In this document: piece after piece, positions 27,763 through 36,893 of the stretch
How the letters are laid out: the number at the start of each line of letters is the position of its first letter
Numbering within the stretch: position 1 is the first letter of the stretch
Source of the DNA: a gamma proteobacterium HTCC2207
Lineage (GTDB): Bacteria; Pseudomonadota; Gammaproteobacteria; Pseudomonadales; Porticoccaceae
Reading direction: 5' to 3'
Assembly: GCA_000153445.1 (NCBI GenBank)
Contig: CH672397.1
Location: forward strand, 416,930 to 480,929
Length of the DNA: 64,000 bases
The notes under the pieces: generated by a model
What the model was told of the DNA's origin: nothing
Seen by the model: the letters and a program-made list of their open reading frames with translations, nothing else
The model's database searches: none
Translations under genes and position numbers: made by a program

Positions 27763-27916
27763 AAAGCCTGGCCCTAGCCTTGAGATCAATCAGGCCCCGC
27801 TTATACCTTTTTTGATTTGGTGAAAAAGCGAGGACCTGTTTGAGCGACAGCGAGTTCCGCAGTGTCAGCAAATCATAAAAGGTATGGGGTCGATCTCAAG
27901 GCTAGGGCCAGGCTTT
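27763..27916. repeat. 154-bp palindromic element downstream of cysS
   Basis: Outer arms 27763-27787 and 27892-27916 are perfect 25-base inverted copies (AAAGCCTGGCCCTAGCCTTG and five more bases). Inner arms ATACCTTTTTTGATTTG (27803-27819) and 27869-27885 match at 16 of 17, and CCCC (27795-27798) faces GGGG (27886-27889). The central part contains GCGAGGACCTGTTTGAGCG and GCGAGTTCCGCAG. The structure suggests a non-autonomous mobile palindrome (REP- or MITE-like) or a very strong 3' hairpin 46 bases after cysS. The rest of the 394-base gap (27568-27961) shows nothing else. Confidence 0.8.
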
Positions 27917-27961
27917 CCAGCGCACCCAATCCTAAACCTACCAACACTTAACCAACCCCCA

Positions 27962-29338
27962 CTACCCGCGACGCCACTTAGTTCCTTCACGACTGTCTTC
28001 CAACACCACACCCATCGCCTTCAGCTCCTCACGCACCCCATCGGCCCCAGCGTAATCCTTATCCGCCTTAGCCTGATTGCGCTTAGCAATAAGCACCTCA
28101 ATCTCCTCAGCAGAAATATCACTGCCACCACGAGAATGGGTAAACCACTGTTCCGGATCCTGTTGCAACAGCCCCATCAACCCAGCCACTGCCAACAACC
28201 GACCCTTAGCCTCAGCCAAGGCATCCCCATCAGCAGCATTCATCTCACGAGCAAACTTATGCAACTCACTAATCGCCACAGGCGTATTCAAATCATCTAG
28301 CAGAGCAGCGTAAGCATGAGTATCAGCTATATCGACGGCCGCAGCCTCAATACCCACCTGAGTACGCAAAAACCCATAGATTGCATCCAGAGAACGCCAG
28401 GCACTGTCGAGCAAGTCCTTACCGAAATTCTGTTCAGATCTGTAGTGAGCCGAGAGAATCACATAGCGCAAAACTTCACCCGGGTATTGCTCAAGTAGAT
28501 CATTGACCATACGGAAATTGCCCAGTGACTTGGACATTTTCTCGCCTTCAATATTAATAAAGCCATTGTGCATCCAGACGTTGGCAACTGGTTTGCCATC
28601 ATGGGCACAGCAGCTCTGGGCAATTTCATTCTCATGGTGCGGGAAAATCAAATCCTGACCGCCACCGTGAATATCAATGGACTCACCCAAATGCTTTTCA
28701 ATCATCGCCGAGCACTCCAGATGCCAGCCTGGACGACCGCGACCCCAGGGGCTATCCCAGCCGGGTTCGTCATCGGCTGAAGGTTTCCATAGAATAAAAT
28801 CACCAGCATATTTTTTATAAGAGGCCACTTCAACTCGAGCCCCAGCGAGCATATCGTCCAAGGACCGGCCAGATAGTTTTCCGTAATCCGCCATGGACTG
28901 CACCGCAAATAACACATGCCCCTCAGACTCATAGGCGTGCTCCTTGGCAACCAATCGCGAGATCATATCGGTCATCTCGGGAATATGCTGAGTGGCGTAT
29001 GGCACAATAGTGGGCGGCAGATTATTCAGCGCCTGCATATCGTCAAAATAGGCTTCCGCATAACGGGTCGACAGAACACTTATATCCTCACCCAACTCCG
29101 CAGCGGTCTTCATAATCTTGTCATCAATATCGGTGATATTGCGCGCGTACTGAACATTGGGATAGAGACTCGTCAACAGCCGATAGAGCGTATCAAACAC
29201 CACAGCCGGGCGGGCATTGCCTATATGCACACGGTTGTAGACCGTTGGCCCACAGACATACATAGTTACCCGCTGGCTATCAATGGGCTGGAAAGGCTGC
29301 TTGCTGCAGGTCATGCTGTTGTATAGGGATAAACTCAT
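27962..29338 (-). CDS. cysS: Cysteinyl-tRNA synthetase
   Basis: 458 residues, normal length. The class I motif HIGN appears in [15 protein letters not shown], zinc ligands include Cys in [18 protein letters not shown], and HHENEIAQS. The KMSKS loop is KMSKSLGNF. It charges tRNA-Cys. GAGAG precedes the ATG. It lies 21 bases after glnS on the same strand and is probably cotranscribed with it, with the palindromic element at its 3' end. Confidence 0.97.
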   Translation of the reverse strand: MSLSLYNSMTCSKQPFQPIDSQRVTMYVCGPTVYNRVHIGNARPAVVFDTLYRLLTSLYPNVQYARNITDIDDKIMKTAAELGEDISVLSTRYAEAYFDDMQALNNLPPTIVPYATQHIPEMTDMISRLVAKEHAYESEGHVLFAVQSMADYGKLSGRSLDDMLAGARVEVASYKKYAGDFILWKPSADDEPGWDSPWGRGRPGWHLECSAMIEKHLGESIDIHGGGQDLIFPHHENEIAQSCCAHDGKPVANVWMHNGFINIEGEKMSKSLGNFRMVNDLLEQYPGEVLRYVILSAHYRSEQNFGKDLLDSAWRSLDAIYGFLRTQVGIEAAAVDIADTHAYAALLDDLNTPVAISELHKFAREMNAADGDALAEAKGRLLAVAGLMGLLQQDPEQWFTHSRGGSDISAEEIEVLIAKRNQAKADKDYAGADGVREELKAMGVVLEDSREGTKWRRG

Positions 29339-29359
29339 ATTTCTCTCTTAAAAAATGTA

Positions 29360-31015
29360 TTAGCGCAGTGCGATGGTACGGTTGAAGACCAATTTTCCAG
29401 CGCTGCTGTGCTTAGCATCAATCGCATAATAGCCCTCACGCTCAAACTGGAAATGCTGGCCAACCTCGGCTCCAGCCAAACCCAGCTCGGCTTTACACTG
29501 CTTAATAATCTGCAGGGAGTCAGGGTTCAGGTGATCTATAAACGACTCCTCCCCCGCATCAGGCGCTGCAACAGTAAATAATTTTTCATAACAATAGAGA
29601 TCACAATCAACCGAGTTAGTCGCCGAAACCCAATGGATAACACCACGGGGACGCACACCCTCCGGGGGATCCTGACCAACAGTACCCGGAATATACGAAC
29701 AGATAAGCTCAATAATCTCGCCAGTCGCATCCTTGAGAACCTCGTCAGCACGGATCACATAGCCACTGCGCAGACGAACATATTCACCGATGACCAGCCG
29801 CTTAAACTTCTTGCGGGACAGTGTGGTGTCTTCATTAAAGTCATTGCGATCGATATAAAGCTCACGAGTAAAGGGTAATTCGCGAGACGGCAAGTCATCA
29901 CGATTGGGATGCCCAGGCGCAACCAACAGTTCCTGCTGGTCTTTTGGATAATTGCTCAGGGTAATCTTCAGCGGATTCAACACACACATGGCGCGACTGG
30001 CGTTGTTATTCAGATCTTCGCGAATAAAGTGTTCAAACTGGGCGACGTCAACAATGCCATCTGTTTTGGCCACTGCCAGACTATCGCAAAACTCACGCAC
30101 CGATGCCGCAGTCACACCACGGCGACGGAGACCCGAAATGGTCGGCATACGGGGATCATTCCAGCCATCAACATGGCCTTCATCCACCAGCTGTTTAAGC
30201 TTGCGCTTGCTGGTCATGGTGTAATTCAGATTCAGGCGACCAAACTCATACTGGCGCGGAATGGAGGGCAGCGGTAGATTGCTGGTAAACCACTCATAGA
30301 GCGGTCGATTAGCTGCAAACTCCAAGGTGCACACGGAATGGGTCACCCCTTCAATGGCATCTTCTTGACCGTGGGCAAAGTCATAGGCCGGATAGATATT
30401 CCACTCATCACCGGTGCGATGATGGGGTATCTTCTTAATGCGATAGATTACCGGGTCGCGCATATTGATATTTGGCGAGCTCATATCGATTTTTGCGCGC
30501 AGGGTCATCGCACCTTCGTCAATGGCACCAACCTTCATCTGCTCAAGTAACTCGAGACTCTTCGCCGCAGGTCGCTCACGGTAGGGACTGTTCTTGCCCA
30601 CTTCAGTTAAGGTGCCGCGATACTCGCGCATCTGCTCGGCGTTTAGCTCGCAGATATAGGCTTTGCCATCGCTAATCAGCTGCTGCGCCCAACTATAAAG
30701 CTGACCGAAGTAATCCGAGGCAAAGCGCGGTTCACCACCCCAGTCAAAACCCAGCCAACGAACATCTTCAATAATCGCCTGAACATATTCGTCATCTTCT
30801 TTTTCAGGGTTAGTGTCATCAAAGCGCAGATTGCAGGTGCCGCCGAACTGCTCGGCGAGACCAAAGTTAAGACAGATCGACTTGGCATGACCTATATGGA
30901 GATAACCGTTGGGCTCAGGCGGAAAGCGTGTCACCACCTCTTTTACACGGCCGGCTTCGAGGTCAGCAGTAATAATTTGCTGGATAAAATTTGTGGGTTT
31001 TTCGATATCAGTCAT
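29360..31015 (-). CDS. glnS: Glutaminyl-tRNA synthetase
   Basis: 551 residues, matching E. coli GlnS in length and order. The HIGH-type motif is RFPPEPNGYLHIGHAKSI, GTCNLRFDDTNPEKE follows, and the second signature is TMTSKRKLKQLV (MSK type). The C-terminal anticodon-binding beta-barrels contain IHWVSATNSVDCDLYCYEKLF. It charges tRNA-Gln directly, so no amidotransferase route is needed. First gene of a glnS-cysS unit, diverging from ppiB. Confidence 0.97.
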   Translation of the reverse strand: MTDIEKPTNFIQQIITADLEAGRVKEVVTRFPPEPNGYLHIGHAKSICLNFGLAEQFGGTCNLRFDDTNPEKEDDEYVQAIIEDVRWLGFDWGGEPRFASDYFGQLYSWAQQLISDGKAYICELNAEQMREYRGTLTEVGKNSPYRERPAAKSLELLEQMKVGAIDEGAMTLRAKIDMSSPNINMRDPVIYRIKKIPHHRTGDEWNIYPAYDFAHGQEDAIEGVTHSVCTLEFAANRPLYEWFTSNLPLPSIPRQYEFGRLNLNYTMTSKRKLKQLVDEGHVDGWNDPRMPTISGLRRRGVTAASVREFCDSLAVAKTDGIVDVAQFEHFIREDLNNNASRAMCVLNPLKITLSNYPKDQQELLVAPGHPNRDDLPSRELPFTRELYIDRNDFNEDTTLSRKKFKRLVIGEYVRLRSGYVIRADEVLKDATGEIIELICSYIPGTVGQDPPEGVRPRGVIHWVSATNSVDCDLYCYEKLFTVAAPDAGEESFIDHLNPDSLQIIKQCKAELGLAGAEVGQHFQFEREGYYAIDAKHSSAGKLVFNRTIALR

Positions 31016-31093
31016 TTAAATAGGTCTGGAGAGAAAAGATGGCCGAGATTATAGCCGCAGCCATAGGCACATCAAACTAAAACGCTTACTAAC

Positions 31094-31120
31094 TCGCCGA
31101 TTAGACTCGGTAATCGGCGA
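31094..31120. promoter_or_regulatory. Perfect 10-bp inverted repeat in the glnS-ppiB divergent region
   Basis: TCGCCGATTA (31094-31103), a 7-base loop and TAATCGGCGA (31111-31120). It sits about 80 bases upstream of the glnS start and 140 bases upstream of the ppiB start. No T-tract flanks it. It may be an operator or a structured leader. Confidence 0.5.
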
Positions 31121-31257
31121 TTAGCTGAAAATAAGTGCAAAAACCCCACCCGCAGAGAGCAAAACTCAAAGATCGGTTTTAATCCTACCCGTTACCCCCT
31201 AAAATGCTGCTTAGCTTTCTAGCACCTAATTCACACAGACTTTTCACAGGAACTCTT

Positions 31258-31767
31258 ATGATTACATTGCGCACCACTCAGGGTGATATCTCCATCGAAC
31301 TGGATTTTGCCAAGGCGCCTAACACTGCTGCCAACTACTTGCAGTACGCTCGCGACGGCTTTTATAACGGCACTATTTTTCACCGCGTGATTCCTGGTTT
31401 TATGGTTCAGGGCGGTGGTATGGACGCAGAGATGAATGAGAAAGAGTCTCGTGAGTCCATCGAAAACGAAGCAGACAATGGCCTGGCCAATGAAATCGGC
31501 ACTCTGGCTATGGCGCGCACTAGCGATCCCCACTCCGCTTCTTCACAGTTTTTTATCAATGTGTCTAACAATGGCTTTCTCAACCACAGTGGCAAAAACA
31601 GCCAGGGTTGGGGCTATGCGGTATTTGGCAAAGTAGTCGAAGGTATGGATGTGGTGAGTGCCATCACTGAAATGGAAACTGGCAGCTCAGGCTACCATCA
31701 AGATGTGCCGGTTGAGACCATTGAAATTACCGAAACGCTAATCAGCGATGCCTACTCTGACAAGTAA
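31258..31767 (+). CDS. ppiB: Cyclophilin-type peptidyl-prolyl cis-trans isomerase B
   Basis: 169 residues from the ATG at 31258, which AGGA precedes; a longer frame from 31204 adds 18 residues with no family match. Cyclophilin motifs: [14 protein letters not shown] with the catalytic Arg, [20 protein letters not shown], and [15 protein letters not shown]. There is no signal peptide, so it is the cytoplasmic form. It catalyses proline isomerisation during folding. lpxH follows 32 bases downstream, the same pairing seen in many Gammaproteobacteria. Confidence 0.95.
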   Translation: MITLRTTQGDISIELDFAKAPNTAANYLQYARDGFYNGTIFHRVIPGFMVQGGGMDAEMNEKESRESIENEADNGLANEIGTLAMARTSDPHSASSQFFINVSNNGFLNHSGKNSQGWGYAVFGKVVEGMDVVSAITEMETGSSGYHQDVPVETIEITETLISDAYSDK

Positions 31768-31799
31768 GATAAAGTAGGTGATAAAAAGCGAGTAAGTCT

Positions 31800-32546
31800 A
31801 TGTCTGTGCTGTTTATTTCAGATCTTCACCTTGCACCTGAACGCCCGGAAGTTACCCGGGCGTTTTTGTCTTTTCTGCGGGATACTGCTTCCCAATCTGA
31901 GGCGCTTTATATTCTCGGCGATCTGTTTGAGGCCTGGGTTGGGGATGATGATCCCACTGATTTGGCAGCGCAGGTTCAGGCTAGCCTCGGCGAGTTAAGC
32001 AGTTCAGGTGTAAAACTCTACATTCAGCATGGTAATCGCGACTTTTTAATCGGCCGCCGTTTTATCCAACGCTGTGGAGCAATGCTACTTGGCGATGAAC
32101 ATGTTATTCGCTATCAGGGCCAAACTGCCCTTGTGATGCATGGCGACTCCCTGTGCACTGATGATGTGGACTATCAACGCTTTCGCCGCAAAGCGCGCAA
32201 CCCGATCTATAAGTGGTGCCTATCACATTTGCCTTTGAAACGTCGTCAAAAGCTCGCCTCTGACTGGCGCGCCAAAAGCATGTCGGCGAACAGCAATAAG
32301 GCTTCAGCGATTATGGATGTGAATGCGGTCGCAGTGGACGCAGTAATGGCCAAACATCAGGTAGAGGTGCTGATTCACGGTCATACCCATCGTCCCGACC
32401 AGCACCGAGTCAGTCTCGGTCAGCGTATAGTGCTAGGCGATTGGCATGATCTAGGTTGGGTAATCAGTATGCGTGGCGGTGATTTTGCCCTGCAGAGCTT
32501 CGATATTGACGATCCCAATCAAATACTCACCCGTAAACAACAGTAG
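31800..32546 (+). CDS. lpxH: UDP-2,3-diacylglucosamine diphosphatase
   Basis: 248 residues, calcineurin-like phosphoesterase. Metal-binding motifs are FISDLHLAPERP, LGDLFEAWVGDD, QHGNRDFLIGRRF, MHGDSLCTDD and HGHTHRPDQH. It hydrolyses UDP-2,3-diacylglucosamine to lipid X in lipid A synthesis on the inner membrane. The YQRFRRKARNP segment is typical of LpxH and separates it from other phosphoesterases. It follows ppiB closely and is probably cotranscribed. Confidence 0.95.
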   Translation: MSVLFISDLHLAPERPEVTRAFLSFLRDTASQSEALYILGDLFEAWVGDDDPTDLAAQVQASLGELSSSGVKLYIQHGNRDFLIGRRFIQRCGAMLLGDEHVIRYQGQTALVMHGDSLCTDDVDYQRFRRKARNPIYKWCLSHLPLKRRQKLASDWRAKSMSANSNKASAIMDVNAVAVDAVMAKHQVEVLIHGHTHRPDQHRVSLGQRIVLGDWHDLGWVISMRGGDFALQSFDIDDPNQILTRKQQ

Positions 32547-32607
32547 CTTAGCGACTCAAAGCTGATAATATGGTCAAAAATTGTCAGCCTCTTAGGGGGT
32601 CAAAGCT

Positions 32608-32636
32608 GTGACAGCGCGCCTGTGACAGAGTATTAT
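32608..32636 (+). promoter_or_regulatory. Probable sigma70 promoter for the BI-1 family gene
   Basis: GTGACA (32608-32613), a 17-base spacer and TATTAT (32631-32636), 33 bases before the ATG. The -35 lies in the first of two direct CTGTGACAG copies (32606-32614 and 32620-32628), 14 bp apart, which could be a tandem regulator site. Confidence 0.55.
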
Positions 32637-32669
32637 TACGCAACGTTAAATTAGTTAGAGGAAGTAAAA

Positions 32670-33359
32670 ATGGAAACGGACAAGTACAGCGCAAAATCAA
32701 TTTCAGGCAATAGTCAAAGCGGCATTCAAAGCACCGCCCTAGACCCCGCGGTAGTCAAAGTACTGCGCAGCACCTATATGTTACTGGGTGTGACTCTGGC
32801 CTTCAGTGCCATTATGGCTGGCGTTGCTATGGCAATAAATGCCCCTTACTTCGGTCTCTGGACATTACTGCCCTACTTTATCTGCCTTTGGATGACGGAG
32901 AAAAACAAGAACAACTCAATGGGTATAGTGTGGGTTTTTGCCCTGACCGGTTGGATGGGTTTCACTCTTGGGCCAATATTGAACATGTATCTCGCTGTAC
33001 GTGGCGCTGAGCCAATTATGATGGCTCTGGGGTCTACTGCTCTGGTGTTCTTCGCCTCGTCTGCCTATGTGATGACCACGCGTAAAAATCTTAACTTTAT
33101 GACCGGATTCTTGATGACCGGGATGCTGGTTGCGTTTGTCGCTGCGATCGCCAATATCTTCCTGCAAATTCCGGCGCTGGCACTGACGGTAAGCGCGGCC
33201 GTTGCACTGATTTCAACCGGTATGATCATGTGGCAGACCAGCGCCATTATTCATGGTGGCGAGCGTAATTATATCTCCGCCACAGTGACATTATTCGTGA
33301 TGATCTATAACCTGTTCCTCAGCTTGCTGCACCTATTCGGCATGGGCAGCGACGACTAA
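32670..33359 (+). CDS. Bax inhibitor-1 / YccA family membrane protein
   Basis: 229 residues with about seven transmembrane helices (e.g. MLLGVTLAFSAIMAGVAMAI, LGSTALVFFASSAYVMTT, GFLMTGMLVAFVAAIANIFL, TVTLFVMIYNLFLSLLHLFG). Length and pattern match YccA, a BI-1 protein that interacts with and restrains FtsH proteolysis in E. coli; other members are proton-linked calcium channels. AGGAAG precedes the ATG. It appears to have its own promoter and terminator, with tusE and trmA following. Confidence 0.88.
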   Translation: METDKYSAKSISGNSQSGIQSTALDPAVVKVLRSTYMLLGVTLAFSAIMAGVAMAINAPYFGLWTLLPYFICLWMTEKNKNNSMGIVWVFALTGWMGFTLGPILNMYLAVRGAEPIMMALGSTALVFFASSAYVMTTRKNLNFMTGFLMTGMLVAFVAAIANIFLQIPALALTVSAAVALISTGMIMWQTSAIIHGGERNYISATVTLFVMIYNLFLSLLHLFGMGSDD

Positions 33360-33428
33360 CAATAGCTAGAAATACCCGGATAAAAGATATCTAATCGCTA
33401 TCTGGGATATTGTTAAGATAAAATGGAA

Positions 33429-33457
33429 GGCTCCGTTGATTGACGGGGCCTTTTTTT
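33429..33457 (+). terminator. Rho-independent terminator after the BI-1 family gene
   Basis: GGCTCCGT (33429-33436), a 6-base loop and ACGGGGCC (33443-33450), with one G-U pair, followed by seven T residues (33451-33457). Confidence 0.85.
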
Positions 33458-33479
33458 ATTCTTCTGATGACAGCTGACC

Positions 33480-33779
33480 ATGAGTGATAAAAATTATTTG
33501 AACAAGCTAGCGGACTGGTCCTGGGACCAGGCCAGTAATATTGCTGCAGAGGATGCTGTGGAGCTCGAGACCGAGCACCTGCAGGTACTGGATGCGGCTC
33601 GCCGCTTCTATGATCAATACGGCTTTTCACCGTCCATGCGCCCCCTGTGTAAAACCGTAGCCGAGCATTGTGGTCTTGAAAAAGGTCGCAGTATTTATCT
33701 GCTGCAACTGTTTCCCGGCAGTCCAGCTAAGTTAGTGGCCAAATACGCTGGGTTACCCAAGCCAAAAAACTGTATTTGA
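33480..33779 (+). CDS. tusE: TusE / DsrC-family sulfur relay protein
   Basis: 99 residues. DsrC fold markers are WSWDQASNIAAEDAVELETEH, YDQYGFSPSMRPLCKTV and YLLQLFPGSPAKLVAKYAGLPKP. It ends KNCI with the conserved penultimate Cys98 that accepts persulfide. TusE passes sulfur from TusBCD to MnmA for 2-thiouridine at tRNA position 34. No tusBCD genes lie here, so its partners are elsewhere. It starts 22 bases after a terminator and is followed closely by the tRNA methylase trmA, so both genes serve tRNA modification. Confidence 0.92.
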   Translation: MSDKNYLNKLADWSWDQASNIAAEDAVELETEHLQVLDAARRFYDQYGFSPSMRPLCKTVAEHCGLEKGRSIYLLQLFPGSPAKLVAKYAGLPKPKNCI

Positions 33780-33832
33780 TTACCAGATACCACCTTACTG
33801 CTAGCAACACGCCAACAAGAAGCCAAAACCCA

Positions 33833-34936
33833 ATGTCTGATCAAAGTATTGACCCCGCACTCTATCCAGCCGCCCTAAATAACAAGCTTGAGCGCTTTTA
33901 TGGCACTCTCGATGGACTTAGTTTCCCTGAGGTCGAGGTATTTGACTCAGCTGCCAGCGGGTTCCGCATGCGCGCTGAATTCCGAATTTGGCATGAAGAT
34001 GGCGTCGCTCATTACGCCATGAACCGTCCCGGTGAAAAGCGTCCTTATGTGATTAGCGAATTCCCTATTGCTGGCCAATTGATTGGCGAATTGATGACGC
34101 CATTGCTGGCATCAATTAATGCCTCGACAACTCTTAGTCGCAAACTCTTTAGCCTAGAGTTTCTGACGACGCTCAGTGGCGAAGCACTGATTACGTTGAT
34201 CTACCATCGTCCAGTTGACGAGCAGTGGCAGCTGGCCGCTAAGGCGTTAGAAGCAGAACATAGCATTATGGTGATCGGTCGCAGCCGCAAACAAAAGACC
34301 GTGCTCACCCGTGACTATGTTACCGAGTGCCTTACCGTAGACGGTGTGCAGTACCATTATCAGCAGATTGAATCCGGCTTTACCCAACCCAATGCTAAGG
34401 TTAATGAGAAAATGTTGAGTTGGGCCAGCGGCTGCTGCAAGTCGATCGACGATGTTGCTAGCGGCGACTTAGTTGAGCTCTACTGTGGCAATGGCAACTT
34501 TACGGCGGTATTGGCGCAGCACTTTAAGTCGGTACTGGCAACGGAAATCTCGAAGATATCAGTGCGCTCGGCGCAGACTAATTTTGCCCTAAATGATGTG
34601 AATAATGTCACTGTAGTGCGCATGTCTAGTGAGGAGTTTACGCAGGCATTAAACGGTGAACGGCCCTTCCGGCGGCTCAAGGACATTGATCTAAACAGCT
34701 ATGGGTTCTCGACCATTTTTGTGGATCCGCCCCGAGCGGGTCTGGATGAAGGTACGCTACAACTGGCACAGCGCTTTGATAATATTCTCTATATTTCCTG
34801 CAATCCGGAGACCTTGCGCGCCAATCTAGACAGCTTGACTGAAACCCATGACATTGTCCGATCCGCAATATTTGATCAGTTCCCTTGGACTCACCATTTA
34901 GAGAGTGGCGTATTGCTCAAGCGGCGAACTCTGTGA
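33833..34936 (+). CDS. trmA: tRNA (uracil-5-)-methyltransferase
   Basis: 367 residues from the ATG at 33833 (MSDQSIDPALYP); the longer frame to 33776 would start at a TTG overlapping tusE. SAM site: LVELYCGNGNFTAVLA. The conserved TIFVDPPRAGLDE and the catalytic nucleophile Cys in LYISCNPETLRANL are present, and the C-terminus has DQFPWTHHLESG with the base Glu. It makes 5-methyluridine at position 54 of tRNAs. It matches the short TrmA form without a TRAM domain. Its 3' end faces the DUF2489 gene. Confidence 0.95.
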   Translation: MSDQSIDPALYPAALNNKLERFYGTLDGLSFPEVEVFDSAASGFRMRAEFRIWHEDGVAHYAMNRPGEKRPYVISEFPIAGQLIGELMTPLLASINASTTLSRKLFSLEFLTTLSGEALITLIYHRPVDEQWQLAAKALEAEHSIMVIGRSRKQKTVLTRDYVTECLTVDGVQYHYQQIESGFTQPNAKVNEKMLSWASGCCKSIDDVASGDLVELYCGNGNFTAVLAQHFKSVLATEISKISVRSAQTNFALNDVNNVTVVRMSSEEFTQALNGERPFRRLKDIDLNSYGFSTIFVDPPRAGLDEGTLQLAQRFDNILYISCNPETLRANLDSLTETHDIVRSAIFDQFPWTHHLESGVLLKRRTL

Positions 34937-34962
34937 GTCAAGCTGAGAAAAACCGCAAGGAT

Positions 34963-35427
34963 TTAGGCTAAACGGATACTCACCAGTTCTGCAGCACTGG
35001 CCTGAACAAAGTCTCGATAGCTCTGCTCTATGCCCTCGCGCTCTGTATTGAGCCTGCGCTTTTCAGCCTTACCTAGAGCTGCCCAGTCATCCAGTATCGG
35101 AATATGCGCAGTGGCCACAGCCAGCTGCTGAAAAACGCTGAAATGCTGAGCCTCATCGGCACTGAGAAGTATTTGCTGAGACAGCCAAGAAATACGCATT
35201 GCCGCCTCAGTTTCACTCAGATCTTTCTGCACCAGAGCTCGGGCAATAATCTGTACTGACTGACGCGCTTCAGCCTCCTTGTCCTTTAGCTGTTTCTCAA
35301 GCTCTTTTTTACTGCTCTCAAGATGCTGTCGACGGCGATAGAGTTGTACTGCTAGATAAGCCGCATAACTGCCCACAACAAGCAGCAGAATACCCGCCAG
35401 TAGCAGTATCAATTGGTTCGACAACAT
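34963..35427 (-). CDS. DUF2489-family membrane-anchored protein
   Basis: 154 residues. A single N-terminal transmembrane helix (LILLLAGILLLVVGSYAAYL) is followed by a charged coiled-coil stretch (LESSKKELEKQLKDKEAEAR) and a helical domain with IARALVQKDLSETEAAMRIS and VATAHIPILDDWAAL, which I recognise as DUF2489. Function is unknown. It starts only 6 bases after the rmuC stop codon, so the two are cotranscribed. Confidence 0.8.
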   Translation of the reverse strand: MLSNQLILLLAGILLLVVGSYAAYLAVQLYRRRQHLESSKKELEKQLKDKEAEARQSVQIIARALVQKDLSETEAAMRISWLSQQILLSADEAQHFSVFQQLAVATAHIPILDDWAALGKAEKRRLNTEREGIEQSYRDFVQASAAELVSIRLA

Positions 35428-35433
35428 AGCGTT

Positions 35434-36786
35434 TTATTCCTTGTTTTCAGGTTTATTGCTATCTGCTTCGCCTACCACCTTATTGGCAACCAAAGGCAAC
35501 AGAGGGTCCGCATCAAGCATATTGTCGGGCAGGCTCTTTTTCGCCTTAGCACCGAGCTTCTTTAGCTCTTCTGTACGGCGGATAAGGTTGCCCCGACCAC
35601 TTGAGAGACGTTTATGCGCCGTGTCCCAGGCCTCCTGACTTTTTTCGATATGTTTGCCCACCTCGTCGAGAGACTCGATATAGAGTACGAACTGATCATA
35701 GAGGCCACCGGCTTTGTCGGCGATCAACTGAGCGTTAAGATTTTGATCTGCGTAGCGCCAGAGGTTTTTGATTGTTCTTAGGGTTACCATCAATGTGCTG
35801 GGGCTGACTAAAATAATGCCGCGATCATAAGCGTCGCGCATCATCTCAGGGTCGTGATCCAGGGCCAGCATAAAGGCTGATTCTATGGGCACAAAGATCA
35901 ATACAAAATCGAGGCTGTTGACACCCTCGAGCTTTTCATAGTCCTTGCTGCTCAGGCCCTTGATATGAGCACGCAGTGAACTTAGGTGCTGTCGCAGACA
36001 GAGCTTTTTCGACTCTTCGTCTTCGGCGTGAAAATAGCGCTCATAATCCACTAGGCTGACTTTGGCATCGATCACAATATCCCGACCTTCGGGAAGATGG
36101 ACAATCACGTCAGGGTTACGACGCTTGCCTGTCTCGTCCTTTAGCGCGACCTGAGTACTGTACTCGCGGCCATTGGAAAGCCCAGAGTCCTCCAGGAGTT
36201 TTTCGAGAATAAATTCACCCCAGTTACCCTGAGCTTTGTTATCGCCGCGCAGTGCAGTCGCCAGCGACACAGCATCCGCAGAGACCTGCATGGTCTGCTT
36301 TTGCAGCTCGCTGATCTGCCCTACCAGCTTATTGCGCTCGGCATTCTCTTTCTCATAAGCGGATTCAACCTGCTTGCGGAAGTCGCCTATATCGCGGCGC
36401 AATGGGCTGAGAGTGACTTCCATGGCCTCTTTGCTCTGCAGGGAAAATTTAGTCTGCTTTTCGTCAAAGATGCGATTGGCGAGGTTTTCAAACTCGCTAC
36501 TCAGCGTCTTCTTGGCATCGGCCAATAGCGCGATCTGCTCTTGATAGTGATTTTGCTGACTGAGCAACTTCTGCTCAAGGCCGCTATTCAGTGTCAATAA
36601 ATCCCTGCGAACCTCCTCTAACTGCTGTTGTTCGACGATTAACTTGTCGAGCTGCTGCTGAGTGGCAAATTGCTCACGCTCGAGCAGTGCTGTCTTGGCA
36701 CGCAGAATCACCATTGCCAAAATGCCACCGAGAATAAACCCGCCAAGGCCCCAAAAAACTGAAATAACATTAATAGATAATTGCAT
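35434..36786 (-). CDS. rmuC: RmuC-family DNA recombination protein
   Basis: 450 residues. An N-terminal membrane helix (VFWGLGGFILGGILAMVI) is followed by a long coiled coil (about 30-150) rich in Gln, Glu and Leu. The RmuC domain has NWGEFILEKLLEDSGL, RNPDVIVHLPEGRDIVIDAKVSL-type nuclease core residues (DVIVHLP then VIDAKVS) and LVSPSTLMVTLRTI. RmuC limits DNA inversions and rearrangements. It diverges from an exonuclease/helicase pair across 107 bases, so three recombination-related genes are adjacent. Confidence 0.93.
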   Translation of the reverse strand: MQLSINVISVFWGLGGFILGGILAMVILRAKTALLEREQFATQQQLDKLIVEQQQLEEVRRDLLTLNSGLEQKLLSQQNHYQEQIALLADAKKTLSSEFENLANRIFDEKQTKFSLQSKEAMEVTLSPLRRDIGDFRKQVESAYEKENAERNKLVGQISELQKQTMQVSADAVSLATALRGDNKAQGNWGEFILEKLLEDSGLSNGREYSTQVALKDETGKRRNPDVIVHLPEGRDIVIDAKVSLVDYERYFHAEDEESKKLCLRQHLSSLRAHIKGLSSKDYEKLEGVNSLDFVLIFVPIESAFMLALDHDPEMMRDAYDRGIILVSPSTLMVTLRTIKNLWRYADQNLNAQLIADKAGGLYDQFVLYIESLDEVGKHIEKSQEAWDTAHKRLSSGRGNLIRRTEELKKLGAKAKKSLPDNMLDADPLLPLVANKVVGEADSNKPENKE

Positions 36787-36893
36787 GGGGTTATTGTATC
36801 AGTCCGCTGTCAATTGCACCGCTGTTTTGCGATTATAGAACCTGTAAAAAAAGCTTTTATCAAATCACTCACACAGGGAACGTAATACCATCC

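Noticed and set aside
27884-28300. 138-codon Pro/His-rich frame opposite the cysS 3' end
   Set aside because: It starts inside the palindromic element and runs antisense to cysS; no protein features.
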